Shown: positions 32,231-42,065 of the stretch, piece by piece
Numbering within the stretch: position 1 is the first letter of the stretch
Layout of the letters: the number at the start of each line of letters is the position of its first letter
NCBI RefSeq assembly: GCF_029893585.1
Contig: NZ_JARXYX010000002.1
Coordinates: 310,001-374,000, forward strand
DNA length: 64,000 bases
Direction: 5' to 3'
Source of the DNA: Streptomyces sp. LBL
GTDB lineage: Bacteria; Actinomycetota; Actinomycetes; Streptomycetales; Streptomycetaceae
The notes under the pieces: generated by a model
What the model saw: only the letters and a program-made list of their open reading frames with translations
Told to the model about the DNA's origin: nothing
Databases searched by the model: none
Program-made: the position numbers and the translations under genes

Positions 32231-33439
32231 GTGAGCAAGATCGAGCGTGTGGAGGTGTTCGTCGCCTCCCCTGGCCGCACCTTCGTCACCTTGCGCATCA
32301 CCACCACCGACGGCGTGACCGGACTCGGTGACGCCACCCTCAACGGCCGTGAACTGGCCGTCGCCAGCTATCTGCGCGACCACGTGGCCCCGCTGCTGGT
32401 CGGGAGGGACCCCGCCCGCATCGAGGACATCTGGCAGTACCTCTACAAGGGGGCGTACTGGCGGCGGGGACCGGTGACCATGACCGCCATAGCCGCCGTC
32501 GACACCGCCCTGTGGGACATCAAGGGCAAGACGGCCGGTCTGCCCGTCTACCAGCTCCTCGGCGGCCGCTCCCGGGACGGCGTCCTGGTCTACTCGCACG
32601 CCAGCGGCACCGACGTGCCCTCCCTGCTGGACGACGTCGAGCGTTATCTGGAGCTGGGCTACAAGGCCGTACGGGCGCAGGCCGCCGTGCCCGACGTCGG
32701 CGGGACGTACGGAGTGCGCAAGGGCAAGGTCTACGAGCCCGCCGCGACCGAACTGCCCGAGGAGCAGCCCTGGGACACCGAGGCCTACCTCGGTTTCGCG
32801 CCCGCCTACCTGGAAGCCGTACGGGAACGCTTCGGCTTCGGTTTCCATCTGCTGCACGACGTGCACCACCGGCTGAGCCCGATCGAGGCGGCCCGGTTCG
32901 GCAAGAGCGTCGAGGGCTGCCGGCTGTTCTGGATGGAGGACCCGACACCGGCCGAGAACCAGGAGGCGTTCCGGCTGATCCGGCAGCACACCACGACACC
33001 GATCGCGGTCGGCGAGGTGATGAACTCGATCTGGGACGTCCAGCACCTCATCACCGAACAGCTCGTCGACTACGTCCGCACCACCGTCGTCCACGCCGGC
33101 GGCATCACCCACCTGCGGCGGATCTTCGACCTCGCCGCGCTCTACCACGTGCGCACCGGCTCGCACGGGGCGACCGACCTCTCCCCCGTCAGCATGGCCG
33201 CCGCCGTCCATCTCGACCTCGCCGTGCCGAACTTCGGCATCCAGGAGTACATGGGCCACCCCGACGAGACCGCCGAGGTCTTCCGTTCCGGGGTCACCTT
33301 CGCCGACGGCATGCTGCACCCCTCCGAGGATCCGGGCCTGGGCGTCGAGTACGACGAGAAGGCGGCCGAACGGTTCCCCTACCAGCGGCGCTATCTGCCC
33401 GTCGCGCGCCGCCTCGACGGGTCGGTGCACGACTGGTGA
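32231..33439 (+). CDS. manD: D-mannonate dehydratase (enolase superfamily, ManD type)
   Basis: Converts D-mannonate to 2-keto-3-deoxygluconate (KDG). Its 402 residues match the RspA/ManD family: [24 protein letters not shown] start (read as [18 protein letters not shown]), [20 protein letters not shown], metal ligands in LLHDVHHRL (Asp), WMEDPTP (Glu) and AVGEVMNS (Glu), and [11 protein letters not shown]. Many ManD-fold proteins have low activity, so a dedicated role is inferred from the operon: fructuronate-reductase-like gene overlapping by GTGA, sugar acid transporter and KDG-type kinase downstream. GTG 32231 follows AGGAG. Confidence 0.88.
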   Translation: MSKIERVEVFVASPGRTFVTLRITTTDGVTGLGDATLNGRELAVASYLRDHVAPLLVGRDPARIEDIWQYLYKGAYWRRGPVTMTAIAAVDTALWDIKGKTAGLPVYQLLGGRSRDGVLVYSHASGTDVPSLLDDVERYLELGYKAVRAQAAVPDVGGTYGVRKGKVYEPAATELPEEQPWDTEAYLGFAPAYLEAVRERFGFGFHLLHDVHHRLSPIEAARFGKSVEGCRLFWMEDPTPAENQEAFRLIRQHTTTPIAVGEVMNSIWDVQHLITEQLVDYVRTTVVHAGGITHLRRIFDLAALYHVRTGSHGATDLSPVSMAAAVHLDLAVPNFGIQEYMGHPDETAEVFRSGVTFADGMLHPSEDPGLGVEYDEKAAERFPYQRRYLPVARRLDGSVHDW

Positions 33440-34878
33440 GCGCCCTGTTGAACCGCGCGGCGGCCTTGCGGCTCCCGCCCGCGCTGCGGCCCGCGGTCGA
33501 TCCCGCCGAACTGCGCACCCGTGTCGTCCACTTCGGGCTCGGCGCCTTCCACCGGGCGCACCAGGCGGTGTACACCGAGCAGGCCGCCGCCCTCTCCGGC
33601 GAACCCTGGGGCATCACCGCGGTCGCGCCCCGGTCGACCGAGACCGTACGAGCCCTGAGGGACCAGGACTGTCTGTACTCGCTCACCGAACGCCGTCCGG
33701 ACGCACACCTGACGCGGGTCGTGGGCTCGGTCGTCGACGCGCTGGCCATGGGCCCCGGCGCCCAGGCCGTCGACGCCCTGCTCGCCGACCCCGGGGTGAC
33801 GGTGGTGACGCTCACCGTGACCGAGAAGGGCTACCACCGCTCTCCCGCGACCGGCGGGCTGGACCGTGCGGCCCCGCCGGTCGCCGCCGACCTCGCGGCG
33901 GACCCCTCCGGGCCGCTCGGCACGGTGGTCGGGCGCCTCGCCGCCGGGCTGGCGGCGCGGATGCGGGCCGGCGCACCTCCGATCGCTGTCGTGTCCTGCG
34001 ACAACATGGCGGACAACGGGGGCGCGCTGCGCAGGGTGGTCCACGACTTCGTACGGGCGTCCGGCTGGCCGGACCGTGCGTGGGTGCTGGACCGGATGGC
34101 CTCGTCCGTCACCTTCCCCTCGACGGTCGTGGACCGGATCGTGCCCGCGACCGGCGAGGCCGACCGGACGACGGCACAGGCCGCTCTCGGCGTACGCGAC
34201 GCCCTGTGCGTGACGGCCGAACCGTACCGGCAGTGGGTGCTGGAGGACACCTTCGCCGCTCCCCGGCCGCCCTGGGAGCGGGACGGCGCCCTGTTCGTCC
34301 CGGACGTGACGCCGTACCAGCTGACCAAGCTGCGGCTGCTGAACGGCTCCCACTCGGCACTGGCCTGCCTCGGCACGGCCGCGGGACTCACCACGATCGC
34401 CGAGACGATGGCGGCCGACTGGGGCGAACGCCTGGTTCGGGCCCTGTGCGCGGAGGTCGCCCCGACGCTCCCCGCGGGCCGGCCCGACCCGGTCGCCTAC
34501 GCCGACGACCTCGTCGTACGGTTCCGCAATCCCGCCATGCGGCACCTGCTGCGGCAGATCGGTACCGACGCATCACTGAAGATCACGGAACGCTGGCTGC
34601 CCGCCCTGCGTACGCTGCGGGAGCGTGGTGCGGGTACGCCGGTGCTGGAACTCGCCCTCGCCGCCTGGGTGGTGAGCACCGACCGGGCCGCCGACGTCCT
34701 CGCCGACCCCGCGGCGGAGGCGCTCGCCGGCTGCTGGAGCGCCGCGACCGGGCCGTTGCAGGCAGTACGCGCGCTGTTGCGCGTCCTCGGTGCGGCGGAC
34801 CTCGCGGCGGACGACGCCCTCGTGGCCGCAGTCGCCGGCCGGCTTCCGGCGCTGCGCGCCGGACGCGTCGAGATCTGA
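33436..34878 (+). CDS. Mannitol dehydrogenase family, probable fructuronate reductase
   Basis: NAD(H)-dependent polyol/aldonate dehydrogenase of 480 residues. The N-terminal cofactor domain begins [17 protein letters not shown]; the catalytic Lys-Asn-His set of the long-chain mannitol dehydrogenases is seen in [17 protein letters not shown]. Members reduce fructuronate (UxuB), tagaturonate or mannitol-type substrates. Directly behind mannonate dehydratase, with its GTG overlapping the stop as GTGA, it is best read as the D-fructuronate to D-mannonate reductase that feeds that enzyme. Specificity is inferred from context. Confidence 0.85.
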   Translation: MSALLNRAAALRLPPALRPAVDPAELRTRVVHFGLGAFHRAHQAVYTEQAAALSGEPWGITAVAPRSTETVRALRDQDCLYSLTERRPDAHLTRVVGSVVDALAMGPGAQAVDALLADPGVTVVTLTVTEKGYHRSPATGGLDRAAPPVAADLAADPSGPLGTVVGRLAAGLAARMRAGAPPIAVVSCDNMADNGGALRRVVHDFVRASGWPDRAWVLDRMASSVTFPSTVVDRIVPATGEADRTTAQAALGVRDALCVTAEPYRQWVLEDTFAAPRPPWERDGALFVPDVTPYQLTKLRLLNGSHSALACLGTAAGLTTIAETMAADWGERLVRALCAEVAPTLPAGRPDPVAYADDLVVRFRNPAMRHLLRQIGTDASLKITERWLPALRTLRERGAGTPVLELALAAWVVSTDRAADVLADPAAEALAGCWSAATGPLQAVRALLRVLGAADLAADDALVAAVAGRLPALRAGRVEI

Positions 34879-35032
34879 TCCCTCCCCGCTGGTGAGCCAC
34901 CCTGCGCCGGGGCCTCCCCGCTCTCGATCCGCCCCTGCGTCTGACCCCACCTCCCGCTCCTGATCCACCCCTACGTGTGAGTCACCTCCCTCGCAAGAGC
35001 CGCACTTCACTCCCCGAACAACGGAGTTCACG

Positions 35033-36427
35033 ATGAAGGACAGCGTCACAGCCGCTCAGCAGACGCCACCCGCACAACGCAGCACGCGCGATCTGGCCCG
35101 GGCCGCCGTCTCCGGCTGGCTGGGCACGGCCATGGAGTTCATGGACTTCCAGCTGTACTCGCTGGCCGCCGCCATCGTCTTCGACAAGATCTTCTTCCCG
35201 GACGTCAGCCCGGCCATCGGTCTGATCGCCGCGATGGCCACCTACGGAGTCGGATACGTCGCCCGGCTCGCCGGCGCCGTCTACTTCGGGCGGATGGGCG
35301 ACCGGATCGGCCGGAAGAAGGTCCTGTACCTCACCATCCTGCTGATGGGCGCCTCCACCACCCTCATCGGCGCCCTGCCCACGTACGCCACCATCGGCAT
35401 CCTCGCGCCGGTCCTGCTCGTCGTTCTGCGGCTGGTCCAGGGCTTCGGCGCCGGCGCCGAGATCGCGGGCGCGACCGTACTCCTCGCCGAGTACGCCCCC
35501 GTCAAGCGGCGCGGCCTGATCTCCTCGCTGGTGTCACTCGGCACCAACTCCGGGACACTCGCCGCCTCCGGTCTCTGGGCGATCCTGCTCGCGGTGCTCA
35601 GCGAGGAGCAACTGCTGGCCTGGGGCTGGCGGTTGCCGTTCCTGCTGAGCTTCGCGCTGATGCTGTTCGCGGTCTGGCTGCGGCGCGGCCTCAAGGAGAG
35701 CCCGGTCTTCGAGGAGCGCCCCGATGTCGTCGGCGGGACGGCGCTGACCAAGGACGAGGTCGAGTCCGCGATCGTCACGTCCGACGAGCGGGAGGGCGGC
35801 GTCCTGGCCGCCGGTATCCGGCAGCGCAAGGGCAAGGCGTTCTTCCTCGCGCTGGGGCTGCGCTTCGGCCAGGCGGGCAACTCCGGGCTGGTCCAGACGT
35901 TCCTCGTCGGCTACCTCGCCACCAACCTGGCGGTCGGCCGGTCCGTCCCGACGGACGCGATCCTGTACGGCTCGCTGGTGGGCTTCGCCACCGTGCCCGT
36001 GGTCGGTCTGCTCGGTGACCGCTTCGGCCGCCGCGTCGTCTACCTCGTGCTCACGGCGCTGACCGCGGCCATCGCCTTCCCGGTGATGCTCCTCATCACC
36101 TCCGGCTCGACCCCCGGCGTGATGCTCGGCATGGTTCTCGGCCTGAACGTCGGTGTCCTCGGACTGTTCTCGCTGGAGAGCGTCACGATGGCCGAACTCT
36201 TCGGCGCCCGCGCCCGGTTCACCCAACTCGCCCTCGCCAAGGAGATCGGCGGCATCCTCGCCACCGCCATCGGGCCGGTCCTCGCGGCCACCCTCACGGC
36301 CGTCACCGGGAGTTGGTGGCCCATCGCGGCGATGCTCGTCGTCTACTCCCTCATCACCTTCGTCAGCGCGCTGCTCGCGCCCGAGACACGCGGCCGGGAT
36401 CTCGTCCGGCTGGAGGACGCCGTATGA
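35033..36427 (+). CDS. MFS sugar-acid transporter (MHS family)
   Basis: Membrane protein of 464 residues with twelve predicted helices. The start GWLGTAMEFMDFQLYSLAAA and the motif GRMGDRIGRKKVLYLT belong to the metabolite:H+ symporter (MHS) family; LLGDRFGRRVVYLV repeats motif A in the second half. In this cassette it probably imports a sugar acid such as fructuronate, mannonate or idonate (inference). ACGGAG precedes ATG 35033. The 154 bases before it show nothing apart from C-rich sequence. The stop overlaps the next gene as ATGA. Confidence 0.88.
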   Translation: MKDSVTAAQQTPPAQRSTRDLARAAVSGWLGTAMEFMDFQLYSLAAAIVFDKIFFPDVSPAIGLIAAMATYGVGYVARLAGAVYFGRMGDRIGRKKVLYLTILLMGASTTLIGALPTYATIGILAPVLLVVLRLVQGFGAGAEIAGATVLLAEYAPVKRRGLISSLVSLGTNSGTLAASGLWAILLAVLSEEQLLAWGWRLPFLLSFALMLFAVWLRRGLKESPVFEERPDVVGGTALTKDEVESAIVTSDEREGGVLAAGIRQRKGKAFFLALGLRFGQAGNSGLVQTFLVGYLATNLAVGRSVPTDAILYGSLVGFATVPVVGLLGDRFGRRVVYLVLTALTAAIAFPVMLLITSGSTPGVMLGMVLGLNVGVLGLFSLESVTMAELFGARARFTQLALAKEIGGILATAIGPVLAATLTAVTGSWWPIAAMLVVYSLITFVSALLAPETRGRDLVRLEDAV

Positions 36428-37506
36428 ACACACGCACACAGCGAGGCGCCGCGCGACCCGCCACCGGCCCGATGCGGGCGCTCGTCGTGCACGGCCCCGG
36501 CGATCTGCGCATCGACGAACGGGACCGGCCGGTGCCCGGCACCGGCGAGGTGCTGCTCGCCATGGAGTGGGGCGGGATCTGCGGGTCCGACATCGCGTAC
36601 TGGAAGAAGGGGGCGTCCGGGACGGCCTCGCTCGCCCACCCGCTCGTGCTCGGGCACGAGGTCGCGGGCCGGATCGCCGCGCTCGGTGACGGGGTCACCG
36701 GGCTGCGGGAAGGACAGTCGGTCACCGTCCATCCGGCCCGGGTCGTCGGCGACGGCGTCCTTCCCGAGCGCATCGCCGGCCGGACCAACCTCCACCCGCA
36801 CGTCCGCTACTTCGGCTCGGCGGCCTTCGAGCCGCACACCGACGGCGGGTTCAGCGAGTACCGGACGGTCCCCGCAGCCCAGATCCGCCCCCTGCCGGAC
36901 GGCGTCGACACCGAACAGGGCGCGCTGGCCGAGCCGTTGGCCGTCGCCCTGCACGCCGTCGGCCGGGTCCCCGAGCTGCGCGGCCGTACGGTCCTGGTCA
37001 ACGGCTGCGGGCCGATCGGCTCGCTGGTCGTCGCCGCCGCCCGGTACCGGGGGGCGGGCCGGGTGATCGCCGCCGACCTGGCGGCCTCGTCCTTGGACGT
37101 CGCCCGTGCCATGGGCGCCGACGAGATCCGCGACCTCTCCGCCGGCGACGGACTGCCCGCGGACACGGACGTGGTTTTCGAGGCGTCGGGTGCCCCGGCC
37201 GCGCTCGGGCCGGTGCTCAGGGCCACGGCCCGGGGCGGCACCCTCGTCCAGGTCGGCAACCTGCCCGGTACGGCCGCGGCGGCTGTGCTCGGTGACCTGG
37301 TGACCCGGGAGATCACCTGGATCGGCTCGTACCGCTTCGTCGACGAGATCGACGACGCGCTGCGCGCCCTCGCCGACGGCCTGGACGTGACCCCGCTGAT
37401 CACCCACCGCTTCCCGCTCGAACGGGCCGAGGAGGCGCTCGCCGTCGCCGCGGATGTGCGCAGCGGAAGCAGCAAGGTCATGCTGCGGCTGACAGGCGGG
37501 GCGTGA
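36424..37506 (+). CDS. Zinc-type dehydrogenase, L-idonate 5-dehydrogenase-like
   Basis: Medium-chain dehydrogenase of 360 residues. The catalytic zinc site is intact: GGICGSD (Cys53) and LGHEVAG (His78, Glu79). NAD(P) binds at VNGCGPIGSLVVAAAR (about 188). The FGSAAF-PHTDGGFSEY segment is typical of idonate 5-dehydrogenases, which turn idonate into 5-ketogluconate. The usual structural zinc lobe of four cysteines is gone: residues 103-127 (VHPARVVGDGVLPERIAG and on) contain none. Translationally coupled to the transporter by ATGA, so the cassette likely handles several aldonates. Confidence 0.87.
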   Translation: MNTRTQRGAARPATGPMRALVVHGPGDLRIDERDRPVPGTGEVLLAMEWGGICGSDIAYWKKGASGTASLAHPLVLGHEVAGRIAALGDGVTGLREGQSVTVHPARVVGDGVLPERIAGRTNLHPHVRYFGSAAFEPHTDGGFSEYRTVPAAQIRPLPDGVDTEQGALAEPLAVALHAVGRVPELRGRTVLVNGCGPIGSLVVAAARYRGAGRVIAADLAASSLDVARAMGADEIRDLSAGDGLPADTDVVFEASGAPAALGPVLRATARGGTLVQVGNLPGTAAAAVLGDLVTREITWIGSYRFVDEIDDALRALADGLDVTPLITHRFPLERAEEALAVAADVRSGSSKVMLRLTGGA

Positions 37507-37523
37507 CGCCCGGCGGACTGGGG

Positions 37524-37579
37524 GTGATGCCCGGCGGGCGGGGTCAGCGGGCGCCGAACCCACCACCCCCGGGCATCAC
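37524..37579. other. Long-range inverted repeat before the kinase gene
   Basis: GTGATGCCCGG and CCGGGCATCAC are perfect 11-base arms 34 bases apart, in the 144-base gap between dehydrogenase and kinase. It may be a terminator or a structure controlling kinase expression. Confidence 0.4.
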
Positions 37580-37650
37580 GAGCTCCCCGAGCTCCCCCGT
37601 CGGCCTCCCCTCACCCACGCGCCCCCGAACTGTCCGCCAGGAGAATCCCG

Positions 37651-38685
37651 TTGGATGACGTGCAGCCTGTCCAGCCCTTCCCGACCCCTGCCCGCGATGC
37701 CCGACCCCAAGGCCAGGAGCAGCCGGCCGATGTCGTGTGTGTGGGCGAGACGATGGCTGTGCTCGCGCCCCCGGACTCCCGCCCCCTCGCCGAGCAGTCC
37801 GCGCTCAGCCTGGGCATCGGCGGCGCCGAGTCCAATGTCGCCTGCGGGCTCGCCGGACTCGGGCACCGCGCGGCGTGGGTGAGCCGTCTCGGCGACGATC
37901 CGTTCGGCCGCCGGATCCTCGCCGAGCTCGGCGCGCGCGGCGTGGACGTGAGCGCCGTGGAGACCGACCCTCAGCGGCCGACCGGGGTCTATTTCAAGGA
38001 CCCGGGCCCGGGCCACACCCGTACGCACTACTACCGTCGTGGCTCCGCGGCGACCGGCATGGGCCCGGAGCTGGCCCGGTGGCCGGCGCTCCGCCGGGCC
38101 CGGATCGTCCACCTGTCGGGCGTCGCCGCGGCCCTCTCCGACAGCTGTGCCCGGCTGCTGGACGCGCTGCTGTCACAACGGGACGGCGGTCGCCGCGGTC
38201 CGGTCGTCTCCTTCGACGTCAACCACCGCCCGGCGCTCTGGCGTGCCGCCGGTACGGACGCCGCGCAGGCCTTGCTGCCGCTCGCCCGCGCCGCCGACAT
38301 CGTGTTCGTCGGCCGGGACGAGGCCGAGGCGTTGTGGGGCACCGCCCACCCGGACGACATCGCGGACCTGCTCGCCCCCGCACCTTGCGTGGTCGTCAAG
38401 GACGCCGAGCACGGGGCGACCTCGTATACCGAGGGCGTGCGGACCTTCGTGCCGTCGCTGCCCACCAAGGTCGTCGAACCAGTCGGCGCGGGCGACGCCT
38501 TCGCCGCCGGTTACCTGGCCGGAGTCCTGGAGCACCGCGACGAGCGCGCCCGCCTCCGCCTCGGCCACCTCACGGCCACCGCCGCGCTGCGCACCCGGGA
38601 CGACGTGCCCGTCCTGCCTCCGCGCTCGGAGACGGACGCCTTCCTCACCCTGGACGACGACGCGTGGACCGCGACGGCACCCTGA
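37651..38685 (+). CDS. PfkB family kinase, probable 2-keto-3-deoxygluconate kinase
   Basis: Ribokinase-fold sugar kinase of 344 residues. VVCVGETMAVLAPP opens the fold; GGAESNVACGLAGLG and the C-terminal PVGAGDAFAAGYLAG (catalytic Asp) are the two PfkB signatures; SFDVNHRPALW is typical of KDG kinases. It would phosphorylate the KDG made by mannonate dehydratase, giving KDPG for aldol cleavage; no KDPG aldolase gene is in the window. The TTG at 37651 is preferred because AGGAGA lies six bases upstream; no ATG/GTG before the fold has such a site. Confidence 0.85.
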   Translation: MDDVQPVQPFPTPARDARPQGQEQPADVVCVGETMAVLAPPDSRPLAEQSALSLGIGGAESNVACGLAGLGHRAAWVSRLGDDPFGRRILAELGARGVDVSAVETDPQRPTGVYFKDPGPGHTRTHYYRRGSAATGMGPELARWPALRRARIVHLSGVAAALSDSCARLLDALLSQRDGGRRGPVVSFDVNHRPALWRAAGTDAAQALLPLARAADIVFVGRDEAEALWGTAHPDDIADLLAPAPCVVVKDAEHGATSYTEGVRTFVPSLPTKVVEPVGAGDAFAAGYLAGVLEHRDERARLRLGHLTATAALRTRDDVPVLPPRSETDAFLTLDDDAWTATAP

Positions 38686-38812
38686 GGGTGAGAGGGGGAC
38701 AGGGACGCGGCACCTCCTTGACGTACGCCGCTCCACCGCGAACGTCACGCGGATCGGGCCATGAGGGCAGCACCGCGCCCCTGCTGTCCGCGCCGGAGCC
38801 GCGTGGCGGCTC

Positions 38813-38845
38813 GGGGCCGGAGCCGCGTGGTGCGGCTCCGGCCCC
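38813..38845. terminator. Strong terminator between cassette and glycan operon
   Basis: GGGGCCGGAGCCGC and GCGGCTCCGGCCCC form a perfect 14-bp stem around GTGGT. It lies between the convergent kinase (+) and GH89 (-) genes and closes both operons. Confidence 0.85.
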
Positions 38846-38862
38846 GGGCACAGCCCCTGCGC

Positions 38863-41800
38863 TCAGGTGACGGAGAAGCCCTCGAAACCGGCGATCCCCC
38901 GGGTGTCGGTCCAGCCGTTGGCCGCCGTCATGAAGACGCCGATGTCCTGGGTGCCGGCGACGCCGCCCGGTGTGGCGGTGCCGACCTTGGTCCAGGTGAC
39001 GCCGTCACGGCTGCACTCGCCGGTGTACGTGTCGCCGGAGCGCGTCAGCCGCAGATGCACCGGAGCGGACAGCGAACCGGTCAGTTCGATGGCGTCGAAC
39101 TGACCGTTGCCGTCGGAGTCCCAGGACAGCGCGCAGCCGTTGGAGGGAGTCACCGCCAGATTGACGTAACCGGCCGAGCCGTTCTCGGAGAGGTCGTTAC
39201 GGACCATCAGCCCGGCCCGGGCCCAGCCGCCGGTGGTGTCCTGTGAGGTGACCTGGACCGTGGCGGTCGAGGAGGCCGTGAAGGCGGCGGGCCGGTAGAC
39301 CGTGCCGAACTCGTTGGTCCCGCCCCACAGGTCCGCGCCCGCGCCCTCGATGGCGATCGCGTCGCCGGACCGGCCGAAGACCGCGTCGTTGAAGGAGGCG
39401 CTCCGGTAGGGGTCGCCCACCCCGGTGCCCGCCATCAGCCGGACCGACGCCGAGGCCGAGCCGCGCGTGCCGCCGGATTGGTAGGACGCGCGCACCGGCA
39501 CCCGGGAGATCAGTGCTCCGGTGGCCTTCGCGAGGGCGACTGTGAAGGTCGCCGAGAAGGTGTCACCCGGGGCGAGGGACGCCGCGGTGGTCGGGCCGGC
39601 CGGCTCGGCGGTCATCCCCTCCGGTGCGTCGACGGACAGCTTCACCTCCGTGGCCGGGGCGAAGCCGTTGCGGTTGGTGAACGACACGGTGACCGTGACC
39701 GGGCGGCCCTCCGCCACCGCGCCCGTGGGGGCGGACGCGGTCAGCGTGACCTGGTGCGGGTCGGAGGCCAGGGTGTCGTGGATCTGCCGTGCCACCTTCT
39801 GGACGTCACCCGTGGTCTTCGTCGGGTAACTGTCGTGCCGGTGCGCCCAGTCGTCTTCCAGCGCGAACCAGTCGACCGTCTTCGGCTGGCGGTCCTCCTT
39901 CAAGGCGCTGGACAGTTCCCGGAAGTACAAGGTCCAGCGGGTCAGATAGAGGCCGCCGACCAGCCCGGACCACTCCCGGTTGGCGTAGTCGTGCAGCCCC
40001 TCCTCGCTGCTGGCCCGGGAGGCCCAGGTGGTGATGATCGACCGTGCGTCGTACTCCAGCTGGTCCTTCTCGGCCTTCGTGCCGCCCCAGGAGCGGGCGT
40101 CGGCCAGCCACCTGCCGAGCAGGTGCTGCCCGCTGGTGGCCAGCACCTTGTCCATGAGCTTCATCCAGTCCACCCAGATGCCGGTGAGCTCGTCGAAGCG
40201 GGCGCGGTCGGCCGTGTCGTAGGCCGCCTTGATCTGCGGCAGCAGCATCCGGCTCCGGTTGGACAGCACCTGCCGGGCCACATCGGCCAGGTCGTAGCGG
40301 TACGCCGAGTTGTCGCGCAGCGCGGGCGCCACCTGGAGCAGTTCGGACAGTGCCAGGTCGAACGCGGTGGTGTCGTAGCGGTCCGCTTCCGGTCCCCAGG
40401 CCGCCGCCTTGTTCGCGCCCAGGCTCGGACGGGCCCCGAACAGTCCGTCGGGTGCCTCGCTCCAGCTGTCGGCGCGCGTCATGCCGTACGCCGTGTCGCC
40501 GATGATCTTCCAGGCCGCGAGCGCGTGCGGGTCCTCCGCGCCGTACCGGGACACCGCGTACGAGGCGAACCAGGTGTCGAGGTCGATGGTGCCGGGCGTC
40601 CAGGCCAGGTCGGTGAGCAGGGCCAGGGCGGCGTGGTTGTTGTCGGCACCCTCGGGCATCGCGGCGATGCCGGCCAGGGCGCTGTTGTCCTTGTCCCGCC
40701 ACTTCGGGTACTGCTCCACCCAGTCGGGGGCGTTGGCTCCCATCGGCGTGTGGCCGCCGAAGTTCCAGATGCTGCCGAACGCGTACGGGGTGCCGCCCCA
40801 GTCGCTCTCGCGGTCGGTGACCGTGGTGTAGCGGTCCGACAGTCCGTCGACGACGAACATCCCGGACTTGTCGACGGCGTCGAGGATGTCCCTGCTGGGG
40901 TTGTTCTGCCAGCCGAGGATCGCCCAGACGGCGCCGGGGTGGGCCTTGCGCAGCGCCGCCTCCACGGCCTTCGCCGCCTGTCCCACGGGTACGTCACCCG
41001 GGTTGCCGCCTTCGTGCAGCAGGTCCATCTTGTACATGGTGCTGTCGCCGAAGCGTTCCGACTGGGCGTGGTAGAAGGCGGCGGCGACCTCCTGGAAGGC
41101 TGTTGTCCGCGGGTCGAGCCAGTCGGGTCGCTTGAAGGCGCCCCAGTCGCCCTGGGCGACGACCGCGGCGTCGCCGCCGTTCTTCGCCACGAACTCGTCG
41201 GGCACGGTGCCGAAGTAGCCCGGCAGCACGGGAGTCATGCCCAGTTCCCGCAGTCGGTCGGTGATCTTCGTGGCGAGGTCGGCACGCCTCTCGATCAGCC
41301 GCCGCGACACCGGACCGCCGAACCCCGACATGTTCTGCAACAGCCACCACGGCTGATGGGCCGGAGCCGGTATCCACGCCCTCAACTCCGCGTCGGAGTA
41401 GCCGAACTGACGGAAGGTGTCGTAGTAGACGGCGTCGGCACCGGTGTAGACGAGGACCTCGTTGATGCCGTGCAGGGCGAGGACGTCCAGTTCCCGTTCC
41501 CACGCGTCCCAGTCACGGTACGGGCCGGTGTAGCCGTCATTCGTGTCGTTGAGGGCGAAGCGGTGCGGCACGTTCGCCGATCCGGCGATCTCACCGGCGG
41601 GGGCGGGCAGCAGCCTGGGGAGGTCCAGTTGTTCGCCGTTCCAGGAGATGTCGGCCTTCGCCACCCGTGCGAGATAGGTGTTGAGGCCGGTGAGCAACAC
41701 CGCTGGGCTGGTGCCCTCCACGGTGATCTCCCCGGCCCGACCGGTGACCCTGAACCGGTCGGCGCCGCCCGCGGCCAGCGCCCGCAGCGTGACCTGCCGG

Positions 41801-41985
41801 TGGTGATCTGGCAGCAACCGTCGCAGCGCGAGCGACGCGGGGGTCGTGTTGAACGGCTTCGTGGCCTCGCCCACGGTCCCTGGAGCGGCCTGGGCGCCCA
41901 GCGGCGGAGAAAGCAGCACCACACCGCCGAACGCGGCTGCTCCCGTCAGCAGACGTCTGCGGCTGAGGGGTTGATTGTCTGTCAT
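38863..41985 (-). CDS. Alpha-N-acetylglucosaminidase, GH89, Tat-exported
   Basis: Exported enzyme of 1040 residues removing terminal alpha-linked GlcNAc. A twin-arginine signal (SRRRLLTGAAAFGG) is followed by the NAGLU N-terminal beta domain (about 45-135), the GH89 barrel (about 140-480; HRFALNDTNDGYTGPYRDW, LHGINEVLVYTGADAVYYDT, acid/base Glu325 in DLLHEGGNPGD, GSIWNFGGHTP) and the helical C-terminal domain (about 490-740). Then come a NEW3-like beta-sandwich (about 760-850) and a C-terminal module (about 855-1040) like that on three other proteins of this cluster. Last gene of the leftward operon, 80 bases after its neighbour. Start ATG 41985 with GAGGA. Confidence 0.92.
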   Translation of the reverse strand: MTDNQPLSRRRLLTGAAAFGGVVLLSPPLGAQAAPGTVGEATKPFNTTPASLALRRLLPDHHRQVTLRALAAGGADRFRVTGRAGEITVEGTSPAVLLTGLNTYLARVAKADISWNGEQLDLPRLLPAPAGEIAGSANVPHRFALNDTNDGYTGPYRDWDAWERELDVLALHGINEVLVYTGADAVYYDTFRQFGYSDAELRAWIPAPAHQPWWLLQNMSGFGGPVSRRLIERRADLATKITDRLRELGMTPVLPGYFGTVPDEFVAKNGGDAAVVAQGDWGAFKRPDWLDPRTTAFQEVAAAFYHAQSERFGDSTMYKMDLLHEGGNPGDVPVGQAAKAVEAALRKAHPGAVWAILGWQNNPSRDILDAVDKSGMFVVDGLSDRYTTVTDRESDWGGTPYAFGSIWNFGGHTPMGANAPDWVEQYPKWRDKDNSALAGIAAMPEGADNNHAALALLTDLAWTPGTIDLDTWFASYAVSRYGAEDPHALAAWKIIGDTAYGMTRADSWSEAPDGLFGARPSLGANKAAAWGPEADRYDTTAFDLALSELLQVAPALRDNSAYRYDLADVARQVLSNRSRMLLPQIKAAYDTADRARFDELTGIWVDWMKLMDKVLATSGQHLLGRWLADARSWGGTKAEKDQLEYDARSIITTWASRASSEEGLHDYANREWSGLVGGLYLTRWTLYFRELSSALKEDRQPKTVDWFALEDDWAHRHDSYPTKTTGDVQKVARQIHDTLASDPHQVTLTASAPTGAVAEGRPVTVTVSFTNRNGFAPATEVKLSVDAPEGMTAEPAGPTTAASLAPGDTFSATFTVALAKATGALISRVPVRASYQSGGTRGSASASVRLMAGTGVGDPYRSASFNDAVFGRSGDAIAIEGAGADLWGGTNEFGTVYRPAAFTASSTATVQVTSQDTTGGWARAGLMVRNDLSENGSAGYVNLAVTPSNGCALSWDSDGNGQFDAIELTGSLSAPVHLRLTRSGDTYTGECSRDGVTWTKVGTATPGGVAGTQDIGVFMTAANGWTDTRGIAGFEGFSVT

Positions 41986-42065
41986 GAAGGTCCTCACAGG
42001 TTTTCTCAGGACTTTGGGGATCTTCCGAACTCCGGACGGCCTGCCCGGCCGCACCCAGGCTCGGA

